A DNA stretch of 64,000 nucleotides from Saccharicrinis aurantiacus (GCF_001660705.2 NZ_LYBV02000030.1:124001-188000); one strand, 5' to 3'. Counted from the first letter of the stretch, positions 8,657 through 17,570 are shown. Made by a program: numbers and translations. The notes: generated by a model not told the origin, from the letters alone.

Positions 8657-9628
8657 ATGACCAAAGTAATTAGATGGGGTATTATTGGCTGTGGCGATGT
8701 TACTGAAGTAAAAAGCGGACCAGCCTATCAGCAAACCAAAGGTTTTTCAATTTCGGCGGTAATGCGAAGGAATCCGGAAAAAGTCGCAGACTATGCAAAA
8801 CGACATAAGATTCCCAAGTATTATACCAATGCCGATGATTTGATAAATGACGCTGAGGTGGATGCGGTTTATATTGCTACGCCACCCGATTCGCATAAGC
8901 TATATGCCTTAAAAGTGGCTGAAGCGCGTAAAATTTGCTGCATTGAAAAGCCAATGGCTCCATCATATAACGATTGTGTGTTAATCACCAAAGCCTTTGC
9001 AGATAAAAAGCTCCCCTTGTTTGTAGCCTACTACCGCAGAACATTACCAAGGTTTTTAAAAGTTAAGGAGTGGATTGATAAAGGATTGATTGGAGAACCT
9101 AATCATATTTCGTGGGTGTTTAGTAAGCCTGCCAATGCCACAGATTTAAGCGGAGCTTATAATTGGCGCACAGATGCGAAGATAGCTCCTGGTGGCTATT
9201 TTGATGATTTAGCCAGTCATGGATTAGATTTCTTTAATTACATACTTGGCAACATTACTGCAGCAAACGGAATTGCGATTAATAAATATAAATTTTATAG
9301 TGCCAAAGATAATATAACGGCATCTTGGTTGCATCCCAATGGAGTTGTGGGTTCTGGTACTTGGTGTTTTGGAAGTAAGGAAGCGCAGGATGAGGTTACT
9401 ATTTATGGGAGTAAAGGCAGAATTGAATTCTCAATATTTCAGCTTAAGCCATTTCAATTAATTACAGATTCGCATACTGAAATAAATGAAATTGCACATC
9501 CTAAACATATTCAGCACTATCATGTAGAAGCCATGAGAGATCAGTTATCGGATTTGGGAATGCATCCTTGTAATGGGGAAGAAGGTGCTCATACTGCATG
9601 GGTTATGGATCAAATTTTAGCAGATTAG
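8657..9628 (+). CDS. Gfo/Idh/MocA-family NAD(P)-dependent oxidoreductase
   Basis: 323 residues. The Rossmann motif GIIGCGDVTE at about 8-17 and the catalytic EKP at 97-99 (CIEKPM) are typical. No signal peptide, so cytoplasmic. Members oxidise or reduce sugars and sugar acids; the substrate cannot be told from sequence. Tight spacing (6 bases) after the quinone oxidoreductase gene and 42 bases before the VOC gene suggests a small redox operon. Confidence 0.88.
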   Translation: MTKVIRWGIIGCGDVTEVKSGPAYQQTKGFSISAVMRRNPEKVADYAKRHKIPKYYTNADDLINDAEVDAVYIATPPDSHKLYALKVAEARKICCIEKPMAPSYNDCVLITKAFADKKLPLFVAYYRRTLPRFLKVKEWIDKGLIGEPNHISWVFSKPANATDLSGAYNWRTDAKIAPGGYFDDLASHGLDFFNYILGNITAANGIAINKYKFYSAKDNITASWLHPNGVVGSGTWCFGSKEAQDEVTIYGSKGRIEFSIFQLKPFQLITDSHTEINEIAHPKHIQHYHVEAMRDQLSDLGMHPCNGEEGAHTAWVMDQILAD

Positions 9629-9670
9629 AACGGATTGTTTTATATTTAATCTCATGATAACAAATAGCAG

Positions 9671-10063
9671 ATGTCTATGAAAATTGATCATATAGCAATT
9701 TGGGTAAACGATCTTGAAGGAATGAGACGGTTCTATACACGATTCTTTAATATGGAATGCGGAGCTAAGTATGAGAATACCCGAAGGGGATTTAGTTCTT
9801 ATTTTTTATCGTATCCCGAAGGTGCGCGTATTGAAATTATGCATCAAAACAATGTGCATGAAAATACTTTACCCAAAGGCATGAGCAATGGTATTGCGCA
9901 TTTGGCTATTTCGGTAGGTAGCGTTGATAAGGTGGATGATTTAACCGAGGTTCTTCGTCGTGAGGGTTTTGTTATACAAGGTGAGCCACGTTTAACTGGC
10001 GATGGATATTACGAGAGCATTATCCTCGACCCTGAAGGTAACTATATTGAAATAACAGAATAA
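9671..10063 (+). CDS. VOC-family (glyoxalase-like) protein
   Basis: 130 residues with two beta-alpha-beta-beta-beta modules. Possible metal ligands are His in KIDHIAIWV, Glu in RIEIMHQ, His in IAHLAISV and Glu in NYIEITE, the standard four-ligand pattern of glyoxalase/dioxygenase folds. The start is ATG 9671; ATG 9677 is equally possible. The function may be lactoylglutathione-lyase-like or an epimerase; unproven. Convergent with the porin gene, whose stop lies 13 bases downstream. Confidence 0.85.
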   Translation: MSMKIDHIAIWVNDLEGMRRFYTRFFNMECGAKYENTRRGFSSYFLSYPEGARIEIMHQNNVHENTLPKGMSNGIAHLAISVGSVDKVDDLTEVLRREGFVIQGEPRLTGDGYYESIILDPEGNYIEITE

Positions 10064-10076
10064 AAGCTAAGAGCAA

Positions 10077-11309
10077 TTAAAAGTTATACATAAACCCAAA
10101 ACTTACTCTTGAGGCATCACGCGCATCATCATTACTAAATGCTACTCCATCTTCAAACCCATCAGTTTGTATTCGTTTGGTACCAAAGTCAAACTCAACT
10201 CCAATGGTAAAATTCGGGTATGGATCCCATAATACATTTATCAAATAATAATTATGCATTGCTGTAGCATTACCATCTGTTACACTGATAGCGCTATTTT
10301 CTGGGTCTGAAACTTCAAATTCAGTAACATCCGTAATCTGAAATTTAGTAAATCCTATTACTCCATTAAAATGTAGTTTGGGCGTAAGGTAATATTCATA
10401 AGCAGCCCATCCACCTTGCGAGGGTATTGGCTCAAATCCACTTGTTTTAGGATAAGCATCAAAGCCACTTCCCCCGTGAGAAACAAGGTAGGCTGATATT
10501 CCTTCACCTATCGCATATTGAAACTGAAAGTTCGATTCACCAAAATTTCCAATCATGGATGATAAGGAAGCTCCGTAGCCTAATATTCTTTTCTCCTCTT
10601 GGTCTTCGAGGTAGTTAATTCCTCTAAATATTGTTGAAAGTCTTATGTGGCCCCAGTTGCCCACATGCTTAACGGCAGCAACACCTTCAGGTAAGTTTTG
10701 ATAGGTGCTTTCTATGGATGGGCTAATGTTAGGGTATTCGTTATAGTTTACGAGCGGAGCCTGTAAAGCCAATTCATATTTCCACTTTTTATTTTTAAAG
10801 TCGTTAAAGTATTTCAGAAATGGTAAGCGAGCCCATACACCCGATGGAGGTCCATCAAAATCAAGAACATTGGGCCATACATTCTGATCTCCAAAATTCT
10901 CCCAATCTTGCCCAATTTGCCAATGATTGGTCATTACATAAGCTTTTCTGAGTCGCATTTGCCCATTACCGCCCCAAAAATCCCATTCTACATGTGCTCT
11001 AATCTTACCTAGCTCTGGGTGCATATAAGCAGCATCTAAACGGATCTGTGTTTGGTATAAATCTACTCCAATGTTTTGTCGGTCATCATTACCATTAACA
11101 TCAATGTTTCCAAGGTTAAAGGTGTCATATTCCTGGAGACCACCTTTTATATTGTAGTAGCCATTCATTTTCATATTAGCTCCAAACCATGCGCTAATGC
11201 GAGGCTCACCTTGTATTGAGTCAGACGAGTTAACCTTAAATAGTCTTTCTTGTGAATACACACATGTTGTTATGATTATGGCTATGATGAGTGCGATTTC
11301 TTTTTTCAT
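10077..11309 (-). CDS. DcaP-like outer-membrane porin
   Basis: About 410 residues from the ATG at 11309, chosen because it begins the signal peptide MKKEIALIIAIIITTCVYSQ; a longer in-frame extension to 11396 has no support. The body is beta-rich and contains the DcaP-type signature: RLRKAYV, then GQDWENFGD, then LDFDGPPSGVWARLPFLKY. It ends in FGFMYNF, with the C-terminal Phe usual for outer-membrane proteins. DcaP porins are passive channels for dicarboxylates and similar anions in Proteobacteria; the substrate here is unknown. Monocistronic. Confidence 0.6.
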   Translation of the reverse strand: MKKEIALIIAIIITTCVYSQERLFKVNSSDSIQGEPRISAWFGANMKMNGYYNIKGGLQEYDTFNLGNIDVNGNDDRQNIGVDLYQTQIRLDAAYMHPELGKIRAHVEWDFWGGNGQMRLRKAYVMTNHWQIGQDWENFGDQNVWPNVLDFDGPPSGVWARLPFLKYFNDFKNKKWKYELALQAPLVNYNEYPNISPSIESTYQNLPEGVAAVKHVGNWGHIRLSTIFRGINYLEDQEEKRILGYGASLSSMIGNFGESNFQFQYAIGEGISAYLVSHGGSGFDAYPKTSGFEPIPSQGGWAAYEYYLTPKLHFNGVIGFTKFQITDVTEFEVSDPENSAISVTDGNATAMHNYYLINVLWDPYPNFTIGVEFDFGTKRIQTDGFEDGVAFSNDDARDASRVSFGFMYNF

Positions 11310-11539
11310 ATAAAGAGGTATTATACTATAATTTAACTTTTTAGCGACTCTATAGGGTAAAAGGGCTTTATGGCTTATTTTCTTAAAACAAAACAATTAA
11401 TTGCTGCATTAGTTCGTAATTTACCATAAACAGAAAGATGAATCAACAGAATTTTGACAATTAGACCCAAGTTAATGATGATCTGCTTATCTATTTGCAC
11501 TTTAAACATCAGTAAGGAGTAAGTAAAATCAGTATAACT

Positions 11540-11571
11540 TTTGAACTTTCTAAACTATTAGTGTACTTTTG
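11540..11571 (+). promoter_or_regulatory. Canonical Bacteroidota promoter of ychF
   Basis: TTTG at 11540-11543, a 20-base spacer, then TACTTTTG at 11564-11571, a perfect TAnnTTTG -7 box. It ends 43 bases before the ychF ATG. Confidence 0.75.
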
Positions 11572-11614
11572 CAGCGATTTTAGAAAGAATATAAGATACT
11601 GATATAAAATTATT

Positions 11615-12715
11615 ATGGCATTACAATGTGGAATTGTTGGTTTACCAAATGTGGGAAAATCAACCTTATTTAATTGTTTATCAAACGCAAAAGCGCAGTC
11701 GGCAAACTTCCCATTCTGTACAATTGAACCGAATGTAGGTGTAATTACCGTACCAGATAACAGGTTAATTAAACTTGAGGAATTAGTGAAACCAGAGCGT
11801 GTTTTACCAGCAACAGTTGAGATTGTTGATATTGCAGGTTTGGTTAAAGGAGCGAGTAAGGGAGAAGGTTTAGGAAATAAATTCCTTTCTAACATTAGGG
11901 AGACCGATGCTATTATTCACGTTTTACGTTGTTTTGATGATGATAATATCACTCATGTTGATGGCTCTATTAATCCGGTAAGAGATAAAGAAGTAATTGA
12001 TCTTGAGCTTCAAATTAAAGATTTAGAGACTGTAGAAGCACGTTTGGCTAAAAATGCAAAAGCTGCTACTGCATCTAAAGATCCTGAATTAAAGCGATTG
12101 GTTGAGGTTTTAACATTATACAAAGAAGCCCTAGAGCAAGGGAAATCAGCACGTACTGTTGAGTTAACAGAGGCACAGGAGAAAGTGGCTAACGAACTTT
12201 GGTTACTTACTAACAAGCCAGTAATGTATGTTTGTAATGTTGACGAGAATTCAGTTGTTGATGGAAATGCACACGTCGAAGCAGTTAAGGCAGCTGTGGC
12301 CGATGAGGATGCAGAAGTTTTAGTAATTGCAGCCCAAACAGAAGCTGATATTGCTGAATTAGATACTTTTGAAGAGCGTCAGGAGTTTTTGGAAGATTTA
12401 GGTTTAAAAGAATCTGGTGTAGCTAAATTAATTCGTTCAGCTTACAATCTACTTGACTTAGAAACTTATTTTACTGCAGGTGTTAAAGAAGTTAGAGCAT
12501 GGACCTACAATAAAGGTGCAACAGCACCGCAAGCTGCAGGTGTAATCCATACTGATTTTGAAAAAGGATTCATTAGAGCTGAGGTAATCAAATATTCTGA
12601 TTACGTTGAGTTAAAATCGGAGCTTGCTTGTAAAGAAGCTGGTAAAATGAATATTGAAGGTAAAGAATATATCGTTCAGGATGGAGATATTATGCATTTT
12701 AGATTTAATGTATAA
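11615..12715 (+). CDS. ychF: Ribosome-binding ATPase YchF
   Basis: 366 residues, the standard length of this universally conserved Obg-family P-loop protein. The P-loop is GLPNVGKS at 9-16, switch II reads DIAGLVKGASKGEGLG, and the G4 position reads NVDE instead of NKxD, the known reason the family prefers ATP over GTP. A C-terminal TGS domain follows (GVIHTDFEKGFIRAEV through DIMHFRFNV). It binds the ribosome and is linked to stress and redox responses. It has its own canonical promoter and terminator. Confidence 0.97.
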   Translation: MALQCGIVGLPNVGKSTLFNCLSNAKAQSANFPFCTIEPNVGVITVPDNRLIKLEELVKPERVLPATVEIVDIAGLVKGASKGEGLGNKFLSNIRETDAIIHVLRCFDDDNITHVDGSINPVRDKEVIDLELQIKDLETVEARLAKNAKAATASKDPELKRLVEVLTLYKEALEQGKSARTVELTEAQEKVANELWLLTNKPVMYVCNVDENSVVDGNAHVEAVKAAVADEDAEVLVIAAQTEADIAELDTFEERQEFLEDLGLKESGVAKLIRSAYNLLDLETYFTAGVKEVRAWTYNKGATAPQAAGVIHTDFEKGFIRAEVIKYSDYVELKSELACKEAGKMNIEGKEYIVQDGDIMHFRFNV

Positions 12716-12744
12716 TTGATTCCTAAACTATAGAAATCAAAAAA

Positions 12745-12777
12745 GCCAATCGACATTTCGATTGGCTTCTTTTTTTA
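12745..12777 (+). terminator. Intrinsic terminator of ychF
   Basis: gccaatcg pairs with cgattggc (12745-12752 with 12759-12766) around a 6-base loop, followed by a T-rich run to 12777. Confidence 0.9.
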
Positions 12778-12780
12778 TAA

Positions 12781-12903
12781 GTTAAAAAAAGAAGCCTGTC
12801 TGAGAGAGTAGACAGGCACAAGAAACATTCTAAAAAACTAACCTAAACCTCACACACATTTTGAATGTTCCTATATTGGGGACTATGGAGAGCTTTTTTT
12901 AAC
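12781..12903 (-). ncRNA. Candidate small RNA with terminator, bounded by 11-bp inverted ends
   Basis: Read on the minus strand, about 120 bases end in a strong intrinsic terminator: cctgtct/agacagg hairpin (about 12794-12817) followed by seven T residues. The RNA would contain the core aggtttaggttag (about 12838-12850), enclosed by aacattc/gaatgtt. The same core followed by a terminator hairpin recurs twice at 59.3-59.5 kb. The whole block is bounded by perfect inverted 11-mers gttaaaaaaag and ctttttttaac (12781-12791, 12893-12903). A plausible promoter, TTG-N20-TAATTTG, lies immediately upstream at 12939-12910. No open reading frame fits, and no known RNA family was recognised. Confidence 0.4.
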
Positions 12904-12909
12904 TACAAG

Positions 12910-12939
12910 CAAATTACAACCTTAATATATCGATGTCAA
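12910..12939 (-). promoter_or_regulatory. Possible promoter of the minus-strand small RNA
   Basis: On the minus strand TTGAC at 12939 leftward is followed after 20 bases by TAATTTG (12916-12910), one base short of the consensus TAnnTTTG. It points into the candidate RNA at 12903-12781. The rest of the gap, 12940-13049, is AT-rich with no feature I can name. Confidence 0.35.
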
Positions 12940-13049
12940 CCCCTACAGATAATTATTTCCAATTTTAACATTAATTTGCATTTGAGCTCTAAGCTTACTC
13001 TTATTTTAAAATGTATAATACTAAATTGCGCACTCTATTAAGATAGCCT

Positions 13050-13463
13050 ATGAAAGTTTTAGTATTGTATGTAAACTCCTTTAGTTATCAGCCAAAAGAA
13101 AAGAACCTAGAAGATGCCCCAGAACCAAACCCTGGGGAAAGCTTTGAGGATTCGATATTGGCATTTATTCAGGTGGAAGAAAGTGATGAGGAAAAAGATT
13201 TAAAGAGTAGGGAGAAAAAGTTAGTGAATCATATTAAATGGACTTCGAGAAAGAATAATACAAAAAACATTGTATTGCATTCATTTGCTCATTTGTCAGA
13301 ATCAAAAGCAAGTGCATCATTTACCAAAGAGTTATTTGATGCTGCTCAAACTCGATTAGAGAATGCTGATTATTCTGTAGCTCAAACTCCGTTTGGGTAT
13401 TTCTTAGATTTAAAAATTGATGCCCCCGGAAGTTCCTTAGCTCGGATTTGGGCCAGCCTCTAA
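13050..13463 (+). CDS. Free-standing archaeal-type ThrRS editing domain (D-aminoacyl-tRNA deacylase-like)
   Basis: 137 residues resembling the N-terminal editing domain of archaeal threonyl-tRNA synthetase (tRNA-Thr_ED). It starts MKVLVLYVNSFSYQPKEK, has the central IVLHSFAHLSESKAS block and the C-terminal TPFGYFLDLKIDAPGSSLAR block, all characteristic of that fold. Archaeal ThrRS uses the domain to hydrolyse Ser-tRNA(Thr), and the fold is shared with D-aminoacyl-tRNA deacylase. Here no synthetase domain is attached and none is nearby. It is likely a trans-editing or D-aminoacyl proofreading factor; the substrate is inferred. Monocistronic, converging on an aminotransferase gene. Confidence 0.7.
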   Translation: MKVLVLYVNSFSYQPKEKNLEDAPEPNPGESFEDSILAFIQVEESDEEKDLKSREKKLVNHIKWTSRKNNTKNIVLHSFAHLSESKASASFTKELFDAAQTRLENADYSVAQTPFGYFLDLKIDAPGSSLARIWASL

Positions 13464-13473
13464 AATAAACGTA

Positions 13474-13502
13474 TAAAAAAAGCCGTCTCAAATGAGACAG
13501 CT
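13474..13502 (-). terminator. Intrinsic terminator of the aminotransferase gene
   Basis: Minus strand: agctgtctc pairs with gagacggct (13502-13494 with 13489-13481), one G-T pair and a 4-base loop, followed by a run of seven T residues (13480-13474). Confidence 0.85.
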
Positions 13503-13531
13503 CTATTATATTGTGATCGATAATCTCAGAA

Positions 13532-14824
13532 TTATTGATTTTCAAAATCTTTACAAGCATTATAAATACCTTCAAATAATTCTTTAGCATCGCCTGCTGC
13601 CATTGCAGAAAAAGCAACTCTAAATACATTATTTAAATTGATAATACCAATGCTATATTTATTGATAAGGATATCTCTAATGACTTCGCCATCTAATCCC
13701 TCTTTTAACTGTACGCACATAAAGTAGCCTGAATTATACGGAAGCGAAGTAAAGTAATTGCCATACTTATCATCTTTTAATACTTCCTTAATGGCCGTAT
13801 ATCGGGTTTGCATAATTTCAAACTTAGCTTGTTTCTGCTCCCCGTAATTGCTCGATTCAAAAGCTTGTAATAACAAGGATTGGCTTAAGTTTGATGAGTT
13901 TGATATGTTACCACGAACGGCTCCACCAGTTTTATTTTCTAAAGCCTGGTATAGCTCTGTAGTTCCACCTTTTATGGCATAGGTAATAAAACCAACACGA
14001 AATCCCCAAACATAATCTTCTTTAGTAGCTCCGTCAATTTTTAGGGCCAATACATTTTCATGAAGATCTGATAAATAAGCAAAAATCGATTCTTTGGCAA
14101 TACCATCTTCAAATACTAATCCGAAATAAGCATCGTCAGTTATGGCAACAATCTTTTTGCCTGCTTCAGCAGCTTCTTTTATAACAGTTGCAATAGCTTC
14201 CATTTCTTCAAAAGTAGGCGTGTAACCTGTTGGATTATTCGGAAAGTTTAAGATTAAAACTTTTTTCTCTCCAGGCTCCATTAAAGTTGCTTTCAATGCT
14301 TCCACATCAAAACCACCATTTTTAAATATGTTAAATTTCTTTAGCTGTGCTCCGTAAGCATTGGTTAAAGCAAGGTTGTAGTTACCCCAAAATAGGTTTG
14401 GTACAATCACTTCTTCTCCTTCGTTTAAGAATAGGTATCCCGCCATGCTAATACCATGAGTCAATGCACTGGTTACAACAGGAGAACTTAATTTCTGACC
14501 TTTAAGTTTTGGATTTTTATCATAAATCATTTCTTGCCATTTCGCTCTTAAATCAGGGCGACCAAAACTTGGTGCATAAGGAAATGCAGCATTTGGAGAC
14601 AAGTTTATTTTTTCGGCAATAGACTCTAAACGCATCGGACTTCCATCATCTTCAATGGCAGCACCAATAGTAGCATTAATACGAGTTCCTTTAGCTTCAG
14701 CAGATTGTCCTAGGATTCCTTTTTTTGGGAAGAATATGTTTTTTCCTTTTTCTGACAGTAAATCAAATACAACTGAGTTTTGAGATAATAAAATTTCGTT
14801 TAATTCTTGTGCTTGCGGATTCAT
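13532..14824 (-). CDS. PLP-dependent class I/II aminotransferase
   Basis: 430 residues, fold type I. NFPNNPTG near 193-200, the ITDDAYFG strand near 228-235, the likely Schiff-base Lys268 in DGATKED, and the phosphate-binding Arg276 in GFRVGF are visible. It is cytoplasmic. The amino-acid substrate is not clear from sequence; an aspartate- or aromatic-type activity is plausible. Not clearly in an operon: a 109-base gap separates it from the upstream Nudix gene on the same strand, and it has its own terminator. Confidence 0.88.
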   Translation of the reverse strand: MNPQAQELNEILLSQNSVVFDLLSEKGKNIFFPKKGILGQSAEAKGTRINATIGAAIEDDGSPMRLESIAEKINLSPNAAFPYAPSFGRPDLRAKWQEMIYDKNPKLKGQKLSSPVVTSALTHGISMAGYLFLNEGEEVIVPNLFWGNYNLALTNAYGAQLKKFNIFKNGGFDVEALKATLMEPGEKKVLILNFPNNPTGYTPTFEEMEAIATVIKEAAEAGKKIVAITDDAYFGLVFEDGIAKESIFAYLSDLHENVLALKIDGATKEDYVWGFRVGFITYAIKGGTTELYQALENKTGGAVRGNISNSSNLSQSLLLQAFESSNYGEQKQAKFEIMQTRYTAIKEVLKDDKYGNYFTSLPYNSGYFMCVQLKEGLDGEVIRDILINKYSIGIINLNNVFRVAFSAMAAGDAKELFEGIYNACKDFENQ

Positions 14825-14933
14825 TATGTTCCAATGGTTTTATGGTGTTAAAATAATTCGATTACAAAATTGCTAAAAAAAGCGGATTTATTAATCAATT
14901 TATAAAGATAATGTAGGCGTTTGTGATAAATAG

Positions 14934-15461
14934 TTATTCAGTAGGAAGTCCCCAATAACTTCGAATAATATTTTTGATTGAGGTAGAAGCTATTGAATCC
15001 CAATTGATTGTTTCTTTGCTTACAAAAGTGATATCGCTTATGTCATCTTGTATGTGCATTTTATTCCATCCGCTTACTTGGCAATGAAAACCTACATCGG
15101 TAGTAAATACAGTATATTCAGAGAATACATACTGATTAGGAAATGAGCCAATATATTTTAGCGAATCTACTTCCATATTTAACTCTTCATGCAGCTCTCG
15201 TTTCAATGCATGCTCTAATCCTTCGTTAGGATCAACAAAACCGCCTGGCAAATCAAGCATACCTTTGTTAGGTGCAAAAGCCCTCACGGTTAGCATCACC
15301 TCACCTTTGCTGTTCTCAATAATTGCCGCCACTGCTGCAGCACTATTCACAAAGAAATGAAACTGGCAATCATCGCATTTGAATGATTTTTCATCTTGTG
15401 CAATGAATTTGTTAGACCCACATTTGGGGCAAAATTGTAATACTTTGCTAGGCAATGTCAT
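14934..15461 (-). CDS. Nudix hydrolase with N-terminal zinc ribbon
   Basis: 175 residues. Cys11, Cys14, Cys29 and Cys32 form a zinc ribbon like that of NADH pyrophosphatase NudC. The Nudix box GFVDPNEGLEHALKRELHEEL at about 74-94 fits Gx5Ex7REUxEExGU. It hydrolyses a nucleoside diphosphate linked to another group; the substrate is unknown. It is shorter than NudC (about 260), so it is probably not a true NAD diphosphatase. Confidence 0.87.
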   Translation of the reverse strand: MTLPSKVLQFCPKCGSNKFIAQDEKSFKCDDCQFHFFVNSAAAVAAIIENSKGEVMLTVRAFAPNKGMLDLPGGFVDPNEGLEHALKRELHEELNMEVDSLKYIGSFPNQYVFSEYTVFTTDVGFHCQVSGWNKMHIQDDISDITFVSKETINWDSIASTSIKNIIRSYWGLPTE

Positions 15462-15486
15462 ATCTTATCAGTTAAAGTGAAACAAT

Positions 15487-15512
15487 AAAGGCTCCTGTAG
15501 TAGGAGCCTTTT
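15487..15512 (-). terminator. Likely bidirectional terminator between nucleotidyltransferase and Nudix genes
   Basis: aaaggctcct pairs with aggagccttt around gtagt (about 15487-15511). On the minus strand it follows the nucleotidyltransferase stop by 20 bases. The T-runs are short (3-4), so read-through into the Nudix gene is possible. Confidence 0.6.
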
Positions 15513-15531
15513 ATAATTTAACAAACTATTT

Positions 15532-16431
15532 TTACTCCCACAATTTACTAGGGTAAATGCCAGCATCAATTAGCTTTTGAAGACTTTCTTGAACAATAGG
15601 TTTGTCCTCTTGATACGTAACCCCAAACCATTTGGCATCACTTGAAAGAACTTTTGTAGTAGCTTTGTCTTCTTTAATCATTGTATCAACTAATGCATTA
15701 AAGTAGAATTCCGATTTTAATTCGGTTCCTTTTTCTTTTAAGAAATCAACAAAACCTTTTTCCAAGGCTTCAAAAAAGTTAGCCTTAAAAACCCAGAAAT
15801 TCATCGATACTGGTTCCTTACCTGTAAGTTCAGTAGTTTCTTCACCTTCGTAAAAAACTACTTTATTGTTTAAGTAGCCAATTTTGGTGCGCTCAACAAT
15901 GTTTACCAAATTATCCTGCGCATCGGTATCACAAACCCCTCTTGAAACGGTTCCGTGTTCAGAAAGTGTATTGTCAAGGGCGTATCCAATCATTGCATAT
16001 TCATTTTCAACAACACTATTGTTGGCAAAATCAACTGCTGTTTGATAAGCCTCTCTACCGTAAAAGTCATCTGCATTAATGATAGCGAAAGGACCTTTGA
16101 TGGCATCTTTTGCCATTAGCATAGCATGTCCTGTACCCCAAGGTTTCTCGCGTCCTTCAGGGATGCTGTAACCTTCAGGTAATTTATCTAATTCTTGATA
16201 CACATATTCAGTTTCTATTTTACCCTTTAAATGTGGCTCAAAACGATCTTTAAACTGATCAGCGAAAGATTCTCTGATTACAAATACTACTTTTGAGAAA
16301 CCTGCCTCAATAGCATCATAAATTGAATAATCGATAATTGACTCACCATTTGGTCCTAATGTATCAAGTTGTTTTAAGCCACCATAGCGACTTCCCATTC
16401 CTGCTGCTAATACTAATAAAGTTGGTTTCAT
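15532..16431 (-). CDS. Sugar-phosphate nucleotidyltransferase-like protein
   Basis: 299 residues. The N-terminal LAAGMGSRYGGLKQLDTLGP motif (about 8-27) binds the nucleotide, as in glucose-1-phosphate nucleotidyltransferases, and INADDFYGREA supplies the metal-binding Asp. The C-terminal half has no clear acyltransferase repeats. It probably activates a sugar 1-phosphate or similar group for cell-envelope synthesis; the exact sugar is unknown. It follows the amidase gene by 11 bases on the same strand, so the two are probably one transcript. Confidence 0.8.
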   Translation of the reverse strand: MKPTLLVLAAGMGSRYGGLKQLDTLGPNGESIIDYSIYDAIEAGFSKVVFVIRESFADQFKDRFEPHLKGKIETEYVYQELDKLPEGYSIPEGREKPWGTGHAMLMAKDAIKGPFAIINADDFYGREAYQTAVDFANNSVVENEYAMIGYALDNTLSEHGTVSRGVCDTDAQDNLVNIVERTKIGYLNNKVVFYEGEETTELTGKEPVSMNFWVFKANFFEALEKGFVDFLKEKGTELKSEFYFNALVDTMIKEDKATTKVLSSDAKWFGVTYQEDKPIVQESLQKLIDAGIYPSKLWE

Positions 16432-16442
16432 ATATTTACTGC

Positions 16443-17420
16443 TTATTTATGTTTTTTGAAATCATTTAAAAGGCCTTCGTACATCCAGTTGGCCAATGCC
16501 TGTCTGTTATCTTGCAAAATAAACCTCTGCTGATCGCTGAAGTTACGGATGTTTCCTAATTCAACAAATACTGCTGTCGGAATTGTTTTTCTTAACACAT
16601 AAAGGTTGCGATCTTTAACAACTCCAGAGTATCCTCTTGAAGGTTGATGTTTATTGTATTTAGTATTAAATACGCTTCTTATTTCTTCTGCTGCTTTTTT
16701 GCCCGACTTGCTTTTGGGTGCATGGTAAAAAAATACATCTATTGATTTTCCAGTACTTCTCGAGTCAACATGTATAACTACACATCTTTGATAGGCAGGC
16801 TTGTTTTGCGCATATAATTTGTTTACCGCTTCTGTGCGTTGCTTTAATCGTTTCATCTGATCAAGAGGAATCGTGGCTCCCATACAGGTTTCATCATCGC
16901 TCATTCTTAAGAATGATTCATCACGTATGCCATCATTTTCATCTTGAATAATCATATTCACTTTCGCGCCATTCTCCATCAAGCGCTTAGCCAGACGTAA
17001 GGTAATATCATAGGCATATTCATCTTCAGCTAATGTTTTATCGCCATATTTTCCAAGAGCACCAGGGTCTGGCCCTCCATGTCCACTCACTAAATGAAAT
17101 ACAGTGCCTTTCAGTATGTTTGAGTCTAATTTAAATTTAGAACGATCTTTACCAAATAGTGGTTCTTCAATCCACTTTTCTGTATTGGGTAACTTATAAG
17201 CTACATCTTTTCTGAGTGAGTTTTTTTTGCCTAAGTTCTTTTTGTTTAGCTCTATAAATTCAGCTTTATGCTCTGTCGGATTTAAATTATTTCGAATTAA
17301 AAAGGCATTTAAGCCTTCTCCTTTATTTGGGATAGAAGTGTTGTAGGTGTTTGATTGAGATAATAAGTTGGTGCTTATTAAGAATACGTATATGAAGAAA
17401 ATGATTTTAATAAATCGCAT
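16443..17420 (-). CDS. N-acetylmuramoyl-L-alanine amidase (Amidase_3) with LysM-like region
   Basis: 325 residues from the ATG at 17420, which starts the signal peptide MRFIKIIFFIYVFLISTNLLSQ; an upstream ATG at 17435 and a longer extension are also open. A LysM-like stretch (GEGLNAFLIRNNL through VAYKLP, about 34-77) precedes the zinc amidase domain: His114 in SGHGGPDPGA, an acidic ligand in AEDEYAYD (132-134), His217 in VIHVDSRS and the catalytic Glu287 in VELGNIRN. It cleaves the amide between muramic acid and the stem peptide in the periplasm during cell separation or wall turnover. HVDS replaces the usual HAN/HAD; otherwise complete. Confidence 0.85.
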   Translation of the reverse strand: MRFIKIIFFIYVFLISTNLLSQSNTYNTSIPNKGEGLNAFLIRNNLNPTEHKAEFIELNKKNLGKKNSLRKDVAYKLPNTEKWIEEPLFGKDRSKFKLDSNILKGTVFHLVSGHGGPDPGALGKYGDKTLAEDEYAYDITLRLAKRLMENGAKVNMIIQDENDGIRDESFLRMSDDETCMGATIPLDQMKRLKQRTEAVNKLYAQNKPAYQRCVVIHVDSRSTGKSIDVFFYHAPKSKSGKKAAEEIRSVFNTKYNKHQPSRGYSGVVKDRNLYVLRKTIPTAVFVELGNIRNFSDQQRFILQDNRQALANWMYEGLLNDFKKHK

Positions 17421-17518
17421 AGTTAATGATATCATCTTATGGTGAGTGTTTAAAACCCATGTTTTATACAGCAAAAATAAAATATTTTGCCAACTATTTA
17501 TAATTAATCTATAAAGAC

Positions 17519-17550
17519 TTTGGTGCAAAAGATAAGTATACTTAACTTTG
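17519..17550 (+). promoter_or_regulatory. Canonical promoter of the metal-uptake operon
   Basis: TTTG at 17519-17522, a 20-base spacer, then TAACTTTG at 17543-17550, a perfect match to the Bacteroidota consensus. The ATG of the regulator gene is 21 bases further on, so the 5' leader is very short. Confidence 0.8.
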
Positions 17551-17570
17551 TGTTGAAGTAAAATGAAGTT

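Noticed and set aside
12784-12817. Terminator belonging to the free-standing editing-domain gene or ychF
   Set aside because: The T-run is on the minus strand, pointing away from both genes, so it was assigned to a candidate minus-strand RNA instead.
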